From the NCBI GenBank assembly GCA_965237995.1, contig CBDEGO010000006.1:515666-579665 (forward strand): 64,000 nt of DNA. The letters run 5' to 3'. The notes under the pieces were generated by a model, which saw nothing but the letters and a program-made list of their open reading frames with translations, ran no database searches and was not told the DNA's origin. A program made the translations under genes and the position numbers. This document shows positions 52,669 through 62,354 of this stretch, piece by piece. Each line of letters starts with the position of its first letter. The first letter of the stretch is position 1. Origin of the DNA: JAAELZ01 sp965237995 (GTDB lineage: Bacteria; Pseudomonadota; Gammaproteobacteria; Arenicellales; Poriferihabitantaceae).

Positions 52669-54632
52669 TGAGTATGTCGACTATTTATCTCATTATTCCT
52701 TTGCTTTGTTTATTTGGCGCCATTGTCGCTGGCTTTTTAGGCCATGTAGTTGGTCGCAAGGGCGCGCATTGGATCACTATCCTCATGGTGTTGGCGTCGT
52801 TTGTGCTGTCTTTGGTGGTGTATCAAGACGTTAGCGCGGGCAATACTTTTAACGGGCCTTTATATACTTGGGCAATCAGTGGCGGCGTTTCCTTCGATAT
52901 CGGTTTTTTAATTGACGAACTTACTGCAACCATGATGGTAGTGGTCACCTTCGTTTCGCTGATGGTGCATATCTATACTATTGGCTATATGCATGAAGAT
53001 CCAGCTTATCAACGCTTCTTCGCATTTATTTCGCTGTTTACCTTCTCGATGTTGATGTTGGTGATGTCCAATAATTTCCTCCAATTATTTTTTGGTTGGG
53101 AAGCGGTCGGCCTCGTTTCATATCTGCTAATCGGGTTTTGGCACACTAAAGAAACGGCGGTGTTTGCAAATATGAAGGCCTTTTTGGTGAATCGAGTAGG
53201 CGACTTCGGTTTCTTGCTTGGCATCGCTGCGGTGCTTTATTTATTTGGTACGGTAGATTACGCAGCCGTGTTCGCGCAAGCGCCTGGCGCAGTAGATGCA
53301 GTCGCTACCACGCCGTTTGGTGAAATTAAATGGATCACCTTAGTCTGCTTATTGTTATTTGTAGGTGCTATGGGTAAATCAGCACAGGTGCCGCTGCATG
53401 TTTGGTTACCTGACTCAATGGAAGGCCCAACACCTATATCAGCGTTAATCCACGCAGCGACGATGGTCACGGCGGGTATTTTTATGGTGGCGCGTATGTC
53501 GCCTTTATATGAACTGTCTGAAGTAGCGCTCTCTGCCATATTAATTATCGGTGCCACCACCGCGATATTTATGGCGTTGGTTGGTTTAGTACAAAACGAT
53601 ATCAAACGTGTAGTTGCTTACTCAACTTTATCGCAGTTAGGTTACATGACCGTTGCGCTAGGTGCATCTGCGTATGAAGTCGCTATCTTTCACTTAGGCA
53701 CGCATGCCTTCTTTAAAGCGCTGCTATTCTTAGGCGCAGGCTCGGTTATTATTGCCATGCACCACGAGCAAGACATGCGAAAAATGGGCGGCTTGAGAGC
53801 GATTATGCCAATCACCTATGTAACTATGTTTATTGGTTCTTTAGCGCTAGCGGGCATCCCTCCTTTCGCTGGGTTCTTTTCCAAGGATATGATTATTGAA
53901 TCAGTGCACGCGAGTACTTTAGTGGGTTCAACCTATGCCTACTATGCGGTGTTGTTAGGCGTATTTATCACCGCATTTTATTCGTTTAGATTAATGTTCA
54001 TGACATTCCATGGGAATAATAGAGCGGACGACCACACACGTCATGGCTTAAAAGAATCACCTGGCGTGGTGACATGGCCACTGATCTTGCTTGCAATTCC
54101 TTCAGTGTTGGCTGGTCTAGTCTTCTTTGAACCCGTTATGCTAGGCGATTATTTTGGAAACTCGATTACCATATTTTCAGAGCACGATACGGCGGCCAAG
54201 GTGACAAGTGGACTGCAAGGACATGGTGTTGGCTTGATAATCAATACGATCTTACACGGCCTGTCTCAGCCTCCTTTCTGGTTAGCATTAGCGGGTATAT
54301 TATTTGCCGCATACTGTTACTTGATAAACAAAGCCTTGCCCGCAAAAATCGCCTCCGCGTTTGGGCCGATTACTAAATTACTTGAGAATAAATACTGGGT
54401 TGATGAATTATTCCAAAAAGTGTTCTCTGATGGCTCTGTTGGTTTAGGTAAAGGATTATCAAAATATATTGATTCAGGATTAATCGACAACGGAATCGTC
54501 AACGGCAGTGCGAGACTAGTGGGCGGGTTATCAACAAAACTACGTAGTCTTCAATCTGGATTTGTCTATCACTATGCCTTCGCCATGATTATTGGTTTGG
54601 TGTTGTTGATCGGCTATGCGATTTGGCGCTAA
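52668..54632 (+). CDS. nuoL: NADH-quinone oxidoreductase subunit L
   Basis: 654 residues, antiporter-like subunit with about 15 helices plus the long C-terminal lateral helix. FFGWEAVGLVSYLLIGFW holds the key Glu; LHVWLPDSMEGPTPISALIHAATMVTAG and VAYSTLSQLGYM hold the proton-path Lys and His residues. It pumps protons at the distal end of the membrane arm. Confidence 0.97.
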   Translation: MSMSTIYLIIPLLCLFGAIVAGFLGHVVGRKGAHWITILMVLASFVLSLVVYQDVSAGNTFNGPLYTWAISGGVSFDIGFLIDELTATMMVVVTFVSLMVHIYTIGYMHEDPAYQRFFAFISLFTFSMLMLVMSNNFLQLFFGWEAVGLVSYLLIGFWHTKETAVFANMKAFLVNRVGDFGFLLGIAAVLYLFGTVDYAAVFAQAPGAVDAVATTPFGEIKWITLVCLLLFVGAMGKSAQVPLHVWLPDSMEGPTPISALIHAATMVTAGIFMVARMSPLYELSEVALSAILIIGATTAIFMALVGLVQNDIKRVVAYSTLSQLGYMTVALGASAYEVAIFHLGTHAFFKALLFLGAGSVIIAMHHEQDMRKMGGLRAIMPITYVTMFIGSLALAGIPPFAGFFSKDMIIESVHASTLVGSTYAYYAVLLGVFITAFYSFRLMFMTFHGNNRADDHTRHGLKESPGVVTWPLILLAIPSVLAGLVFFEPVMLGDYFGNSITIFSEHDTAAKVTSGLQGHGVGLIINTILHGLSQPPFWLALAGILFAAYCYLINKALPAKIASAFGPITKLLENKYWVDELFQKVFSDGSVGLGKGLSKYIDSGLIDNGIVNGSARLVGGLSTKLRSLQSGFVYHYAFAMIIGLVLLIGYAIWR

Positions 54633-54649
54633 GGAGTAAGTAAAGAACC

Positions 54650-56128
54650 ATGTCTGAAATGTTACTTAGTATCCTCATTTGGTTGCCGATTTTTGGTGGC
54701 GTTGCTGTCTTACTGTTGTCTAAAGACTCGCAACACAGTGCTGCACGTTGGTTAAGCTTAGCAATCTCAGTGATTGTATTCGCCCTTAGTTTGGGCTTGT
54801 GGACGGGTTTTGACCGTGGCACCGCTTCGATGCAATTTGTCGAGAAACACGCGTGGGTTGAAGCGTTTAATATCAACTACCATCTAGGGGTGGATGGCAT
54901 TTCAATGCCGCTGATTATCTTAACAGCATTGCTAACAATCGTTGTGGTTATTGCAGGTTGGGAGATTATTCAAAAAAGAGTCGCACAATACTTTGCCGCT
55001 TTTTTAATAATGGAAGGTGTCATGATCGGCGTATTCGCTGCGCAAGATGCCATGCTGTTTTATTTATTCTGGGAAGTCATGCTTATCCCGATGTTTTTAA
55101 TCATTGGTATTTGGGGCGGACCGAACCGCATCTACGCCACGATTAAATTTTTCCTCTACACTTTGTTAGGTTCGCTTCTAATGCTGGTGGCGTTGATATA
55201 CCTTTATAACGTTACTGGAGGGTCTTTCGCCATCGCGGACTTTCACGCGTATAAAATGCCGCTGAATGTGCAAACATGGATATTCCTGGCTTTTTTCATG
55301 GCATTTGCGGTCAAGGTGCCGATGGTGCCTGTACATACTTGGCTACCAGATGCCCACGTAGAGGCGCCTACCGGTGGGTCTGTTATCTTAGCTGCGATTA
55401 TGTTGAAAATGGGCGGCTACGGTTTCTTGCGTTTCAATTTGCCAATCACACCAGACGCCAGTCATGCGCTAGCAGCTTGGGTCATCGCGTTATCATTAAT
55501 CGCGGTGATCTACATTGCTTACGTTGCGCTAGTACAAGGCGATATGAAAAAGCTAATTGCTTATTCGTCTATTTCGCACATGGGTTTCGTAACCTTAGGT
55601 TTTTTCATCTTCAATCAAACTGGGTTAGAAGGTGCGATGATACAGATGATCTCGCATGGCTTTATCTCGGGGGCGATGTTCCTAGCCGTGGGTGTTCTCT
55701 ATGACCGCATGCACTCGCGCGATATAGCGACATACGGGGGTGTTGCAACTAAGATGCCAAAGTTTGCGTTCTTTGCCGTGCTGTTTGCCATGGCAAATGC
55801 GGGCTTGCCCGGGACATCGGGTTTTGTGGGTGAGTTCTTTGTTATTTTGGGTGCATTCCAATATAGCGGCTTAGTGGCGACTTTAGCGGCGCTGACGTTG
55901 ATACTCGGTGCTGCTTATACCTTATGGATGGTTAAGCGTGTCATGTTTGGCCCAATTAAAAACGAAGAAGTTAAGTCACTACTTGACTTAACTAATCGGG
56001 AAGTATTCTTCATGACAATTCTTGCACTGTTTACGATTGGCGTCGGCGTTTGGCCAGCCCCATTGCTTGATGTCATGCGCGTTACTCTCGAAAACTTATT
56101 AAGCCACGTTGCGGTATCTAAAATATGA
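54650..56128 (+). CDS. nuoM: NADH-quinone oxidoreductase subunit M
   Basis: 492 residues, antiporter-like, about 14 helices. FYLFWEVMLIPMFLIIGIWGG (key Glu), VPMVPVHTWLPDAHVEAPTGGSVILAAIMLKMGGYGF and KLIAYSSISHMGFV are the ND4-type signatures. Overlaps nuoN by ATGA. Confidence 0.97.
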   Translation: MSEMLLSILIWLPIFGGVAVLLLSKDSQHSAARWLSLAISVIVFALSLGLWTGFDRGTASMQFVEKHAWVEAFNINYHLGVDGISMPLIILTALLTIVVVIAGWEIIQKRVAQYFAAFLIMEGVMIGVFAAQDAMLFYLFWEVMLIPMFLIIGIWGGPNRIYATIKFFLYTLLGSLLMLVALIYLYNVTGGSFAIADFHAYKMPLNVQTWIFLAFFMAFAVKVPMVPVHTWLPDAHVEAPTGGSVILAAIMLKMGGYGFLRFNLPITPDASHALAAWVIALSLIAVIYIAYVALVQGDMKKLIAYSSISHMGFVTLGFFIFNQTGLEGAMIQMISHGFISGAMFLAVGVLYDRMHSRDIATYGGVATKMPKFAFFAVLFAMANAGLPGTSGFVGEFFVILGAFQYSGLVATLAALTLILGAAYTLWMVKRVMFGPIKNEEVKSLLDLTNREVFFMTILALFTIGVGVWPAPLLDVMRVTLENLLSHVAVSKI

Positions 56129-57570
56129 TGACCGAAGCCATGAATTTATTGCTCGCGATGCCAGAGATATTTATCTCAGCGATGGCTTGTTTCATTTTGT
56201 TATATCGACTGTTTGATAACAGCTGTTGTCCGAATTTAATGCCGTTTATATTGAGTGTTGCAACGCTATTGTTGGCTGCAATGCTGTTGATTGGTGGCTA
56301 TGGACAAGAAACACAAATGGCTTATACCGGCGCGTTTGTGCAAGATTCAATGGCGGTGGTGGTTAAAGTCGCGATCGTGCTTATTACCGCTTGCGTGTTT
56401 ATTTACGGTGCGCGTTATAACAGCGAGCGTGGATATTTTAAAACTGAGTTTTATGTGCTGGGCTTATTTGGCGTAGTCGGGATGATGCTGATGACTTCAG
56501 CCAGCCATCTATTGACGCTCTATATCGGTTTAGAACTGTTCTCATTAAGTTTATATGCGATGGTGGCATTCTACAGAGACTCGCGCGTGGCGTCGGAAGC
56601 GGCCATTAAGTATTTCATTTTGGGCGCGTTAGCTTCTGCTATTTTACTTTACTCAATATCATTGCTTTATGGCTTAAGCGGTTCTCTACATATCAGTGAT
56701 GTGAATGCAGCTATCGCTCAGCATGGCCTAAACCATCTTGGCGTCACTCTAGCGGTTGTCTTAGCTGTTGTTGGCTTAGCCTTTAAGTTGGGTGCGGTTC
56801 CATTTCATATGTGGGTGCCAGACGTTTATCAAGGCTCACCGTCTTCCGTGACGGCTTATTTAGCGGCTGCACCTAAGATTGCTGCCTTTGCGATGATCAT
56901 GCGCTTATTGGTTGATGGATTAGAACCACAGCATGCAAACTGGCAGGGTATGCTGATTATTCTTTCCATCTTATCGGTTGCAGTCGGTAATATCGTGGCG
57001 ATTGCGCAAACCAACATCAAACGTATGTTGGCGTATTCCACCATTTCTCACATGGGTTTCTTTCTGTTTGGTATTTTGGCGGGGACCAAATTAGGATACG
57101 GCGCAGCGCTGTTTTACGTTTTAGTTTACTCAGTCATGAGTTTAGGCGTGTTTGGTTTAATTTTATTACGTTCAAGCCCAACCTCAGAGTCTGAACGCAT
57201 GGTTGATTTTAAAGGCCTCGCGTCACGTAGCCCGATGATGGCATTTTTAATGTTAGTGCTTATGTTTTCGATGGCGGGCATTCCACCGTTTGCAGGGTTC
57301 TGGGCGAAAATGTCTGTGATCAATGCCTTGGTAAATGCTAACTTAACTTGGTTAGCTATTATCGCTGTTCTACTTGCAGTCATTGGCGCCTTCTATTATT
57401 TGCGCGTAATCAAGACAATGTATTTTGACGAGCCTGACATGACAATCAGCTCAGCCCCGAACAATCATGCTTTAATACATTGGCTGCTAGTAATCAATGT
57501 GCTGGCCTTGTTGTTTATCTTGCCTTGGATAAATACTCTGATTGAGTTAAGCCAATCGGTTGTTTCCTAG
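56125..57570 (+). CDS. nuoN: NADH-quinone oxidoreductase subunit N
   Basis: 481 residues, antiporter-like, about 14 helices. LYIGLELFSLSLYAMVAFYR, AVPFHMWVPDVYQGSPSSVTAYLAAAPKIAAF and RMLAYSTISHMGFF are the ND2-type signatures. It is the last nuo gene; no clear terminator lies in the 51-bp gap to ddl, so read-through is possible. Confidence 0.97.
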   Translation: MMTEAMNLLLAMPEIFISAMACFILLYRLFDNSCCPNLMPFILSVATLLLAAMLLIGGYGQETQMAYTGAFVQDSMAVVVKVAIVLITACVFIYGARYNSERGYFKTEFYVLGLFGVVGMMLMTSASHLLTLYIGLELFSLSLYAMVAFYRDSRVASEAAIKYFILGALASAILLYSISLLYGLSGSLHISDVNAAIAQHGLNHLGVTLAVVLAVVGLAFKLGAVPFHMWVPDVYQGSPSSVTAYLAAAPKIAAFAMIMRLLVDGLEPQHANWQGMLIILSILSVAVGNIVAIAQTNIKRMLAYSTISHMGFFLFGILAGTKLGYGAALFYVLVYSVMSLGVFGLILLRSSPTSESERMVDFKGLASRSPMMAFLMLVLMFSMAGIPPFAGFWAKMSVINALVNANLTWLAIIAVLLAVIGAFYYLRVIKTMYFDEPDMTISSAPNNHALIHWLLVINVLALLFILPWINTLIELSQSVVS

Positions 57571-57621
57571 TAATCTAAGCTGGGTGCTAAAGTCCACGAT
57601 CATTGGGTTAATCAATAGGTA

Positions 57622-58716
57622 ATGCAAACCCTCGCTTTACTATTCGGTGGTCAGTCTTGTGAGCACGCCGTTTCAGTTATTTCAGCGCGCTCCGTGTTAG
57701 CTGCAATCGACACACAAAAGTATCAGTTAGCGCTTATCGGAATTTCGGAGCAAGGTGACTGGCAGTTTGCCGAGTCAGGTGACTTGGAGAGCCTAGTAGA
57801 AAACGGAAAGGTTAAACAAGACGCTGGAATCAAAATCGTGCCTAATTTAGGGTGTGATGGTCAGTTTGTTGATGTCGTTAATCCAGCTAATTACATTCCA
57901 ACTATAGACGTTGTGTTCCCTGTGCTTCATGGGACGTACGGTGAAGACGGCGCAGTGCAGGGCTTACTTGAATTAGCCAATGTGGCTTATGTGGGGTGTC
58001 CTGTAGCGGCCTCTGCTAGTGGGATGGACAAAGTGATGGCAAAGCGTTTATTTGAACAAGCTAACATTCCTCAAGCACAGTGCGTAGTTATTCACCAATA
58101 TAATTGGAGGTCAAATTCTGCGCAATCAGTTGCCCAAGCAGAATCTGAATTGACTTATCCGATGTTTATCAAGCCAGCTAATTTAGGTTCGAGTGTGGGT
58201 ATATCAAAGGCCCACAATACGGCTGAATTGCTTACGGCTATTGAGTTTGCCTGTGAATTTGACGATAAGGTACTTGTCGAGTCGTCATTTGAAAATTGCG
58301 CGGAAGTAGAGTGTGCGGTTTTAGGAAATCATATTGTCGAAGCCTCCGTCGTTGGAGAAATCGTCGCTGGAGCTGAATTTTACGACTATGATGCTAAGTA
58401 CATTAACGACAGCTCCGAAACACACATTCCAGCCGATATTCCAGCTGCGGTTGCTGAAAAGGTACGTGAGTTATCCATTCGCGCCTTTAAGGCAATTTTA
58501 GGGCAAGGCTTATCTCGAGTTGATTTTTTCGTCTCCCGTGAGACGGGTGAAGTCTGGTTAAATGAGATCAATACGTTGCCTGGATTCACTCCAATTAGTA
58601 TGTATCCAAAATTGTGGGGTGCAAGTGGCTTGCCATATGCACAATTAATCGATAAGCTTGTACAACTTGCCGATGAACGGCATTCTATCAAAACAAACCT
58701 CAGGCGCTCTTATTAA
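57622..58716 (+). CDS. ddl: D-alanine-D-alanine ligase
   Basis: 364 residues. LLFGGQSCEHAVSVISARSV at the N-terminus, PVLHGTYGEDGAVQGLLE, FIKPANLGSSVGISKA, and the metal site VDFFVSRETGEVWLNEINTLPGF define the ATP-grasp ligase. The length and the insertion-rich centre fit the DdlA subtype. It makes the D-Ala-D-Ala dipeptide for peptidoglycan precursors in the cytoplasm. It is not in a dcw cluster; it stands between nuoN and the DUF2853 gene. Confidence 0.95.
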   Translation: MQTLALLFGGQSCEHAVSVISARSVLAAIDTQKYQLALIGISEQGDWQFAESGDLESLVENGKVKQDAGIKIVPNLGCDGQFVDVVNPANYIPTIDVVFPVLHGTYGEDGAVQGLLELANVAYVGCPVAASASGMDKVMAKRLFEQANIPQAQCVVIHQYNWRSNSAQSVAQAESELTYPMFIKPANLGSSVGISKAHNTAELLTAIEFACEFDDKVLVESSFENCAEVECAVLGNHIVEASVVGEIVAGAEFYDYDAKYINDSSETHIPADIPAAVAEKVRELSIRAFKAILGQGLSRVDFFVSRETGEVWLNEINTLPGFTPISMYPKLWGASGLPYAQLIDKLVQLADERHSIKTNLRRSY

Positions 58717-58766
58717 ACCAGCGCATTCGTATGAGGTCACATTAATTAGTTAATCCGGAGAGAAAT

Positions 58767-59114
58767 ATGGCAGCAGATATGATGCAAAAATGTGTTGATG
58801 ATGTAAAAAAGCACAACGGCTCAGTCGACGAAAACATGGTCGCAAATATGCTAAAAAGCTATCGTTTGGTAATGAGTAAATCTGACACACGTTTAGTTGC
58901 TTGTGGCGATGTCAACGAGCTTGAAACAGTTAAGAAAAACTTCCTAATTAAAAAATTAGGTATGAAAGAAAGCGGTGATAATTTAGATAACTTGGTCGCC
59001 GCAGTGTGTGAAAAAATGAAAAGCACCAACCAAAAGCAACGTTTAACGTTCTATTATCTACTTGCACACGCAGCAGGTAAACAGAGTGTTTTTCAAGGCT
59101 CTGGTCAAAAATAA
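58767..59114 (+). CDS. DUF2853 family protein
   Basis: 115 residues, small, soluble and helical. DVNELETVKKNFLIKKLGMKE and KQRLTFYYLLAHAAGKQSVF are hallmarks of DUF2853, whose function is unknown. A strong ribosome-binding site (CCGGAGAG) and a good terminator frame it, so it could be well expressed as a single gene. Confidence 0.85.
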   Translation: MAADMMQKCVDDVKKHNGSVDENMVANMLKSYRLVMSKSDTRLVACGDVNELETVKKNFLIKKLGMKESGDNLDNLVAAVCEKMKSTNQKQRLTFYYLLAHAAGKQSVFQGSGQK

Positions 59115-59156
59115 CACGGTGTTGAATTAGCAGTATATTCTGCTAAGTAGTTGATG

Positions 59157-59182
59157 AAGCAGCCTGCTAGGCTGCTTTTTTT
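59157..59182 (+). terminator. Rho-independent terminator of the DUF2853 gene
   Basis: GCAGCC (59159-59164) pairs with GGCTGC (59170-59175), extended by AA/TT, over a 5-base loop, then a run of seven T. Confidence 0.92.
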
Positions 59183-59371
59183 GTGCAGGCGTAATGATTA
59201 ATGCTTATAGCATTTCTTATAGTCTCCCCTCCGTCATTAGAATTAATATCGGCAATCTTCATCGTTGCAAATGGGGGCACCATTCAACTAGTGCTTCTGG
59301 CTAGCGTCTATGATACACAGGAGAATTGTTCAGCAATGATCATCAAGTATGATCGCCGTAAGTAGAATTTA

Positions 59372-60301
59372 ATGGGCCTTATGAAGAACACAAATCATCC
59401 CTCGAAAGATAACGTGAAGCTGGCAATATTTGCCGTGGTGTTTGCGGTGTTGGTCTTATCTTTTGGTGATGCGGTGATTAAGAGTTTGAGCGTTAGTTTC
59501 CCCTTGTCGCAGATCTACGTTATAAGGTCGATGATCGCTTTGCTCATCTTGTACATAGTCATAATGTGGCGAGAACCGACGCTTGCATTGATGCCTAAGT
59601 CAGTTGGATGGACTGCAACAAGAAGTTTGTTTTTAGCGAGTATGTGGGTGGCTTACTACTCGGCCTTGCCTCATATGAAATTGTCAGTAGCTGCGGCGGT
59701 TTACTACACTATTCCTTTATTTATAACTTTGTTTTCTGCGCTATTTACGGGCGATAAGGTCGGAGTTAAATCATGGTTAGCGATTGTCTTAGGCTTTGCG
59801 GGTGTCATCATTATTGTGCGTCCCGATACTGGAGGGTTTAATTCTTATGTGCTTCTTCCCTTAATTGCAGCGATCTTATATGCATTAGCAATGATATTAA
59901 CGAGGACTAAATGTGTCGATGAAAACCCAAAAGTGTTAGCGTTTGCGCTAAATGTGATGTTTATCTTGATGGGTGCAGCAGCGACGTTAGTGTTAGCGAT
60001 ATGGAGCCCGAATCATCTACTTTTAGAATCAAATTCATTCTTATTAGGTGATTGGGTAGCGTTAGATACTCGAGGCTGGTTTGCGATGAGTGTGCTCAGC
60101 ATCGTCATCGTTGTAGGCAGTCTGTTTTCTGCTATCGCATACCAAAATGGCCCGCCGTCATTGGTTGCATCTTTTGACTACTCTTATTTAGTTTTTAGTG
60201 CGGTTTGGGGTTTTGTGTTTTTCACAGAAACCCCTGACGCACTCACTATTTTAGGTATGGCAATGATCACTGTTGCAGGTCTAATTGCCGTTCGAGAATA
60301 A
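59372..60301 (+). CDS. EamA/DMT-superfamily transporter
   Basis: 309 residues with ten predicted helices in two EamA repeats (about 15-150 and 165-305). GDAVIKSLSVSFPLSQIYVIRSMI and the VYYTIPLFITLFSALFTGDKVGVKSW region mark repeat one; AILYALAMILTRTK and SLVASFDYSYLVFSAVWGF mark repeat two. It probably exports or imports a small metabolite across the inner membrane. The ligand cannot be told. An ATG three codons in is an alternative start. Confidence 0.85.
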   Translation: MGLMKNTNHPSKDNVKLAIFAVVFAVLVLSFGDAVIKSLSVSFPLSQIYVIRSMIALLILYIVIMWREPTLALMPKSVGWTATRSLFLASMWVAYYSALPHMKLSVAAAVYYTIPLFITLFSALFTGDKVGVKSWLAIVLGFAGVIIIVRPDTGGFNSYVLLPLIAAILYALAMILTRTKCVDENPKVLAFALNVMFILMGAAATLVLAIWSPNHLLLESNSFLLGDWVALDTRGWFAMSVLSIVIVVGSLFSAIAYQNGPPSLVASFDYSYLVFSAVWGFVFFTETPDALTILGMAMITVAGLIAVRE

Positions 60302-60723
60302 ATGACTTTCTTCGAAATGCTATTAATAGAGTTTTCCCACAACAACCGAAACATTAAATCTTCATATGTGCTCCGTACTAATTCCTGCCATTGGTTTTGA
60401 CATCAATATGAAAGTTCATTTGTTGGACTGGGCCACCATAGTAACCACGGGCAAAATAGGTAATTTATAATTGCTAGGGCTAGCATAGCGGCACTTGCTT
60501 CAAGTGCAAGTTATCACTCTTTCGATACTCTAATCTAAACTTAGAATCGGTATAGCGGATACCTTTACCCATCGTTTACCTCTCATAGTTAATTACATTA
60601 TTTACTATAAAAAGCGTCCAGTAAACTCAGGCCGTATCATAGGGCGGTATTTCCGAGCGCTTAACAGCAACGAAACAGTGTCACACTTAAAGCTCGATGA
60701 CTGTAACGAACGCATACTTATCC
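60302..60723. other. Intergenic gap with possible decayed coding remnants
   Basis: 422 bp between convergent eamA-like and trpE genes. On the minus strand a 30-codon frame (60480-60572) begins MGKGIRYTDSKFRLEYRKS, faintly like the start of IS3-family OrfA proteins. Another short minus-strand frame ending near 60386 reads FARGYYGGPVQQMNFHIDVK and lacks a start. A 7-bp inverted repeat GCACTTG-CTT-CAAGTGC spans 60491-60507. These may be fragments of a lost gene or chance; nothing intact is present. Confidence 0.35.
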
Positions 60724-62220
60724 TTAGTTGTGTTCACCTAATTGTAGTTTGTTCTGAGCAAGCTCAGCGGCTTTAAACACCGCGCGCGCTTTATTGAGTG
60801 TCTCCTTCCACTCTAACTCAGGGACCGAATCTGCAACCACTCCGGCCCCTGCTTGTATAGTGAGTTGTTTATCACTCACAATGGCAGTACGAATGGCAAT
60901 GGCGGTGTCCATATTGCCGCTCCAACTGATATAACCAATCGCACCTGAGTAGATACCGCGTTTAACCGGTTCTAGTTCTTGAATGATCTCCATGGCCCGT
61001 ATTTTGGGTGCGCCCGAGACGGTGCCAGCAGGAAATGTGGCACGCAGTACGTCAATGGCTTCTAGGCCTTCGTTTAGCTGGCCAACTACGTTAGAGACGA
61101 TGTGCATGACGTGAGAGTAGCGTTCTATGTTTTCGCGCTCTGTGACTTTAACGGTGCCCACTTTTGAAACTCGTCCAGCATCATTTCTACCTAAATCGAC
61201 CAGCATTAAATGTTCTGCCAACTCTTTGGGGTCGTGTTTTAATTCTTCTTCCATCGCCAGATCATGAGCTGTATCACGGCCCCGTTTGCGGGTGCCAGCA
61301 ATAGGGCGTACGGTCACTTCGCCGTCTTCAACACGGACTAATATCTCAGGCGAAGAACCCACTACGTACGACTCGTTTAAATCTAAGTAGTACATATAGG
61401 GAGAAGGATTGAGTGTGCGTAATGCACGATATAGGTCAAGCGGGTCTTCCTCGAAAGGGGCGATCATCTGTTGCGATAGCACCACTTGGAAGATGTCCCC
61501 TTCAACGATATATTCTTTGGCTTTGGCGACAGCGGCTTTAAAGCCTTCTTCGGTAAAAGAGGATTTAAAATCTTCTTCTTCAAGCTGTTTCGCGCTAGCG
61601 CTGTATGGGCGCGGTGGCATGGGCTGGTCTAAGCGTTCAGCGATGGCATCTAACCTTCGTTGGCCTTGTGCAAAAGCGTCTTCTTGGTTTGGGTCAACGT
61701 GTACGATTAAAATCAGTCGGTTTGATAATGAGTCAAAAACGACCACTTCTTGCGCCACCATTAGCAATATATCGGGTGCGCCAATATGATCGTCCTTTTG
61801 GTTACCCGCTAATTTGGGTTCTATACTATGTACGGTATCAAAGCCAAAATAACCGACTAAGCCGCCGCTAAATCTCGGTAGGCCTTCTAGCGGAGGAACT
61901 CTAAACTCTTGTTGGAGTGCTGCAATTTCTGCAAGCGGGTCGTCTACCACTTCATCACGCAACAGGGTATTACCATCTTGCAGTGTGACTTGCTTACCGC
62001 GTACCGAAAACCGCTTAGTGCAGGGTAGGCCGATGATGGAATAGCGGCCCCACTTTTCACCCCCTTGCACGGACTCAAACAAAAAACTATAGGGTGTGCA
62101 CGCGAGCTTTCTATAAACACTCAGTGGTGTTTCATAGTCAGCTAGAACCTCGCGCGTAATAGGCACTAAGTTATAGTCTTGCTGGGCAAACGGTTTGAGA
62201 TCGGCTTGAGAGTGAATCAT
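60724..62220 (-). CDS. trpE: Anthranilate synthase component I
   Basis: 498 residues. N-terminal feedback region with YSFLFESVQGGEKWGRYSIIG (tryptophan site), then the chorismate-binding domain: SPEILVRVEDGEVTVRPIAGTRKRG, DLGRNDAGRV, YSHVMHIVSNVVG, TFPAGTVSGAPKIRAMEII and IQAGAGVVADSVPELEW. It makes anthranilate from chorismate with TrpG. TrpG is not in the window. It lies downstream of rpe and gph, a common gammaproteobacterial order; the 134-bp leader shows no obvious trp attenuator peptide. Confidence 0.96.
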   Translation of the reverse strand: MIHSQADLKPFAQQDYNLVPITREVLADYETPLSVYRKLACTPYSFLFESVQGGEKWGRYSIIGLPCTKRFSVRGKQVTLQDGNTLLRDEVVDDPLAEIAALQQEFRVPPLEGLPRFSGGLVGYFGFDTVHSIEPKLAGNQKDDHIGAPDILLMVAQEVVVFDSLSNRLILIVHVDPNQEDAFAQGQRRLDAIAERLDQPMPPRPYSASAKQLEEEDFKSSFTEEGFKAAVAKAKEYIVEGDIFQVVLSQQMIAPFEEDPLDLYRALRTLNPSPYMYYLDLNESYVVGSSPEILVRVEDGEVTVRPIAGTRKRGRDTAHDLAMEEELKHDPKELAEHLMLVDLGRNDAGRVSKVGTVKVTERENIERYSHVMHIVSNVVGQLNEGLEAIDVLRATFPAGTVSGAPKIRAMEIIQELEPVKRGIYSGAIGYISWSGNMDTAIAIRTAIVSDKQLTIQAGAGVVADSVPELEWKETLNKARAVFKAAELAQNKLQLGEHN

Positions 62221-62354
62221 GATATCGGAGGTAAATCTAACAATTAACGAGCTATAACAGCAACGGGAAAACTAGCGAATTAGGCTCGCCAACGGTATGC
62301 ACTCGTTCTGTTAGTTGTTAAATTCATGCTGGTGATTATCGCACCGAATGAACA

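Noticed and set aside
55276..55704. 142-codon frame overlapping nuoM in another phase
   Set aside because: Same-strand frame-shifted shadow of nuoM; Cys/Arg-rich and not protein-like.
61409..61789. 126-codon plus-strand frame opposite trpE
   Set aside because: Antisense to trpE with no recognisable domain.
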